This document shows positions 42,392 through 44,371 of a stretch of 44,371 nucleotides of DNA, piece after piece (the first letter of the stretch is position 1; every line of letters begins with the position of its first letter). Under the pieces are notes generated by a model. The model worked only from the letters and a program-made list of their open reading frames with translations. It was not told the origin of the DNA and searched no databases. The stretch is from the NCBI GenBank assembly GCA_050014895.1, contig JBEKCL010000004.1, positions 1 to 44,371 of the forward strand. Reading direction: 5' to 3'. A program made the position numbers and the translations under genes. Source of the DNA: JAFGLP01 sp050014895. Lineage in GTDB: Bacteria; Chloroflexota; Dehalococcoidia; GIF9; UBA5629.

Positions 42392-42414
42392 ACTGAGTCA
42401 AGTATATTGTTGCC
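42392..42414 (-). repeat. Right terminal inverted repeat
   Basis: Exact 23-bp complement of the left repeat at 40378-40400; ends the element. Confidence 0.95.
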
Positions 42415-42422
42415 CTAATAAG
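42415..42422. repeat. Target-site duplication, right
   Basis: Second copy of CTAATAAG, immediately after the right inverted repeat. Confidence 0.9.
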
Positions 42423-42529
42423 CAGGATCTGGAAATGGCATACTACCTGGTGCCCCGGGTGGAAAGCATATCAGAAGGAATTAGCGGGGCAGGGGAAGAC
42501 ATAGTAACCACGCAAAGGAGAGCAGGTAC

Positions 42530-43303
42530 ATGAAAGTATTGATAACGGGATGCAAGGGTGGGATAGGGCTTGATGCTGCCCGGCGATTGGCTGCCAGAGG
42601 TCACACTGTCTATGCAGGCGTGCACAATGAGGGCTCAATAGGAAGCGTCAGGGCAGCATTTACAGAAAATATAGCAAATGTGACCGTTGAGAAGATCGAT
42701 ATTACGAATGCGGCGGACCGTGAAAAAGCAGGTCTGTGGGATATAGACGTCCTGATAAATAATGCAGCAATCGGAGATTCCGGGCCGCTGGCCGAGATCG
42801 ACCTTGAGAGGGTTAAACGTGTTCTGGATGTGAACGTTTTTGGCGCACTGGAGCTCACTCGCAAATATATTCCACGGATGGCTGAAAGGAAATGCGGCAG
42901 GATTATATTCATTGGATCAATGGCCGGACTCATGCCTACACCTTTTCTGGCTCCTTATGGGATATCCAAGTTTGCCCTTGAGAGCATCGCATTTTCATTG
43001 CGTACCGAACTGAAACCCTTTGGCATTGATGTAATCATGGTAAATCCGGGCGGTTATCATACCGACTTTAATCAGAAAAACATCGGCAAGAAATACGAAT
43101 GGATAGACTCCAGCGCATTATACAAGGGGCATATGGGCGTCATTAAAAAATCGGAGGCCATGATTTTAAGGTCGGAGCTAAAAGATACGGCCAGCATAGC
43201 CAGGCAGATTGTCAAGGCGGTGGAAGAGAGGAAGCCCAGGAGGCGTTATATGGCGCCATTATGGCAGTGGTGGATGATTCCACTGCTGAGGGAACGAGGG
43301 TAG
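42530..43303 (+). CDS. Short-chain dehydrogenase/reductase, copy 2
   Basis: 257-aa paralogue of the SDR at 35107-35883. It has the same TGCKGGIG cofactor motif, NNAAIGDSG, FIGSMAG and YGISK catalytic blocks, and WQWWMIPLL end. AAAGGAGAG precedes the ATG. In the uninterrupted operon it would follow the dehalogenase and small Cys/Trp gene, and might oxidise the alcohol released by dehalogenation; that is inference. The element now lies 115 bp upstream, so transcription may need a new promoter. Confidence 0.93.
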   Translation: MKVLITGCKGGIGLDAARRLAARGHTVYAGVHNEGSIGSVRAAFTENIANVTVEKIDITNAADREKAGLWDIDVLINNAAIGDSGPLAEIDLERVKRVLDVNVFGALELTRKYIPRMAERKCGRIIFIGSMAGLMPTPFLAPYGISKFALESIAFSLRTELKPFGIDVIMVNPGGYHTDFNQKNIGKKYEWIDSSALYKGHMGVIKKSEAMILRSELKDTASIARQIVKAVEERKPRRRYMAPLWQWWMIPLLRERG

Positions 43304-43357
43304 ATTCAACAAATTTGCTGGTTCCGCAACAATTGCATCAGGTCTATTCTAGGAATC

Positions 43358-43385
43358 TTGACAGGCTAGAAGAAAGTAATATAAT
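43358..43385 (+). promoter_or_regulatory. Consensus promoter of the acyl-CoA synthetase
   Basis: TTGACA (43358-43363), 16-bp spacer, TATAAT (43380-43385): both hexamers are perfect matches. The predicted start falls on the adjacent palindrome. Confidence 0.75.
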
Positions 43386-43391
43386 AATAAC

Positions 43392-43408
43392 TGACTGACG
43401 GTCAGTCA
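43392..43408. promoter_or_regulatory. TetR-type operator
   Basis: TGACTGAC-G-GTCAGTCA: perfect 8-bp arms around one base, the classic form of a TetR-family site, at the predicted transcription start. It differs from the 38088-38111 operator, so another repressor is likely. Confidence 0.7.
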
Positions 43409-43500
43409 TTCATTCAGTGTTGGGGTAGGGTCTATAGTGTTTAAGATGGACGGTCTTATATTCCGTCTATTGAATAATTAAGCACAAGGGAGGTGTGCAG

Positions 43501-44371
43501 GTGAACCTGGCATATTTGATTGAGGACGGCATCCGGCGCTATGGGCAGTATGACTACTGCTATTTTGAGGGTAAGTGGTGGACCAATGTCGAGCTCAATG
43601 AAACAGCCAACAAACTGGGCAATGCGCTGAGGAAGTTGGGCGTGGGGCGGGGCGATCGCGTGGTGACTCAGCTTCCAAACTGCGTGGAAATTTTCGTCGC
43701 GTTTAACGCCGTTTATAAAATAGGTGCTGTGATGGTGCCGATGAACCCGGTCCTTAGGCCGGACCAGATTTCCTACATTTACACGGATTGCGGCGCCAAG
43801 GTAACTATCACGACCTCGGATTACCTTCCCTGGATACGTGAGGCGCAAAAAAACGCGCCCGACCTTAATCATATTATCGTGATCGACAAGCCGGACATCG
43901 AGGGTACGCTTTACCTTGGTAAGCTGTTTTCGGACAGCAGCGGCCAACTGGCAACATTGGACATGGACAATGATGACCTGGCAGCCCTGGTCTACACTTC
44001 AGGCACTACCGGTAACCCGAAAGGTGTTATGCATACACATTATTCCCTCTGGATCAACGCCATTTCTTTTAACGAATCCAATATCACTGCGGCCTCAAGT
44101 ACCTTGCGTTCAATTTCGCGAGAGCTCAACATTCATAATTATATTTACGGAGAACGCATGCAGGAAATCACGGGGCTTGACCGTAATAATCCTTACCTTG
44201 CTGTGCTCCCCCTTTCGCATTCATTTGGCCTGGGTTTTATGAATTTCGGCAATCTGGCCGGCGCGAAATTCATTATTATGCGCTGGTGGAACCCGGAAGA
44301 AGCGATGAAGATGATCGAGAAATTTCGAATATCCTTCATCACGTTTGTACCTACCATGTTCTGGCACCTTC
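43501..44371 (+). CDS. AMP-dependent acyl-CoA synthetase (3' end outside window)
   Basis: 290 codons are visible; the gene continues past the window. The adenylation P-loop reads YTSGTTGNPKGVMHTH near residue 165, and early blocks such as LGVGRGDRVVTQLPNCVEIF and GAVMVPMNPVLRPDQI fit medium/long-chain acyl-CoA ligases. GTG start with GGGAGG seven bases upstream. It is separated from the SDR by about 200 bp holding its own promoter and operator, so it is an independent unit. Confidence 0.9.
   Translation, partial: MNLAYLIEDGIRRYGQYDYCYFEGKWWTNVELNETANKLGNALRKLGVGRGDRVVTQLPNCVEIFVAFNAVYKIGAVMVPMNPVLRPDQISYIYTDCGAKVTITTSDYLPWIREAQKNAPDLNHIIVIDKPDIEGTLYLGKLFSDSSGQLATLDMDNDDLAALVYTSGTTGNPKGVMHTHYSLWINAISFNESNITAASSTLRSISRELNIHNYIYGERMQEITGLDRNNPYLAVLPLSHSFGLGFMNFGNLAGAKFIIMRWWNPEEAMKMIEKFRISFITFVPTMFWHL

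Larger units (their letters stand above)
40378..42414. mobile_element. IS1595-family (ISXO2-like) insertion sequence with passengers
   Basis: 2037-bp element. The ends are perfect 23-bp inverted repeats (40378-40400 and 42392-42414), beginning GGCAACAATATAC at the left, with an 8-bp CTAATAAG duplication outside. It encodes a DDE transposase of ISXO2 type, a small 59-aa ORF and a minus-strand DUF3800 gene. The intact repeats, duplication and transposase suggest a recent, possibly active insertion. It interrupts the small Cys/Trp gene. Confidence 0.95.
40310..42504 (+). pseudogene. 49-aa Cys/Trp-rich gene split by an insertion sequence
   Basis: The frame opens at ATG 40310, with CGGAGG upstream, reads CATCPMRAKAEKDPKALI, and is cut at 40377. 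Removing the element (40378-42414) and one copy of CTAATAAG joins it to 42423-42504, giving RIWKWHTTWCPGWKAYQKEL and a TAG at 42502. The restored 49-aa protein has a CxxC, a later Cys, and several Trp. No family function is known. It lies 19 bp after the dehalogenase and 25 bp before the second SDR, so it belongs to the same operon; it is probably inactive here. Confidence 0.85.

Overview
The window is bacterial, gene-dense and balanced to slightly GC-rich. No rRNA, tRNA or CRISPR array was seen. The gene mix (cyclase-family hydrolases, ATC-hydrolase-like proteins, a DUF169 protein, several iron-sulfur proteins, a haloalkane dehalogenase, MaoC dehydratases and many acyl-CoA-type enzymes) suggests an anaerobic Dehalococcoidia-like Chloroflexota genome. 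That placement is inferred from gene content; there is no phylogenetic marker in the window.

Layout. 1-3912 (minus strand): the 5' part of an Uup-type ABC-F ATPase, a YwbE protein, a DUF3820 protein, two tandem ATC-hydrolase-like paralogues and a flavin-binding PPOX protein. 4105-5214: an Ig-repeat lipoprotein. 5366-12146: a complete tryptophan operon, trpEGDCFBA, preceded by a leader peptide with three consecutive Trp codons and a mutually exclusive antiterminator/terminator pair. 12187-18299: a DUF5679 protein, a TetR regulator, two paralogous cyclase-family hydrolases around an amidohydrolase, and an NDP-forming CoA-ligase alpha-type protein. 18385-23998: an SDR remnant, a GntR regulator with a double operator, and a Liv-type ABC importer (binding protein, two permeases, two ATPases). 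24152-31693: MarR plus a 14-TM exporter, a MaoC pair divergent from an acyl-CoA synthetase and a phosphotriesterase-like hydrolase, and a second 14-TM exporter. 31830-33961: a PadR operon with two small membrane proteins, a cupin and an FKBP lipoprotein.

34215-44371 holds two divergent modules around a TetR regulator. The leftward module encodes a double-cluster iron-sulfur protein, an SDR and a DUF169 protein. The rightward module encodes a winged-helix/iron-sulfur protein, a haloalkane dehalogenase of the DhlA type, a 49-residue Cys/Trp-rich protein, a second copy of the SDR, and then a separately promoted acyl-CoA synthetase that runs off the window. The small Cys/Trp gene is split by a 2037-bp IS1595-type element (40378-42414) with perfect 23-bp inverted repeats and an 8-bp target duplication. 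The element carries a transposase, a 59-aa ORF and a DUF3800 gene. Removing the element and one duplication restores the small reading frame exactly.

The best candidates for new biology are the Trp attenuator with a nearly leaderless leader peptide, the dehalogenase/iron-sulfur/SDR locus with its interrupted small protein, and the paired cyclase/amidohydrolase/CoA-ligase/importer locus.
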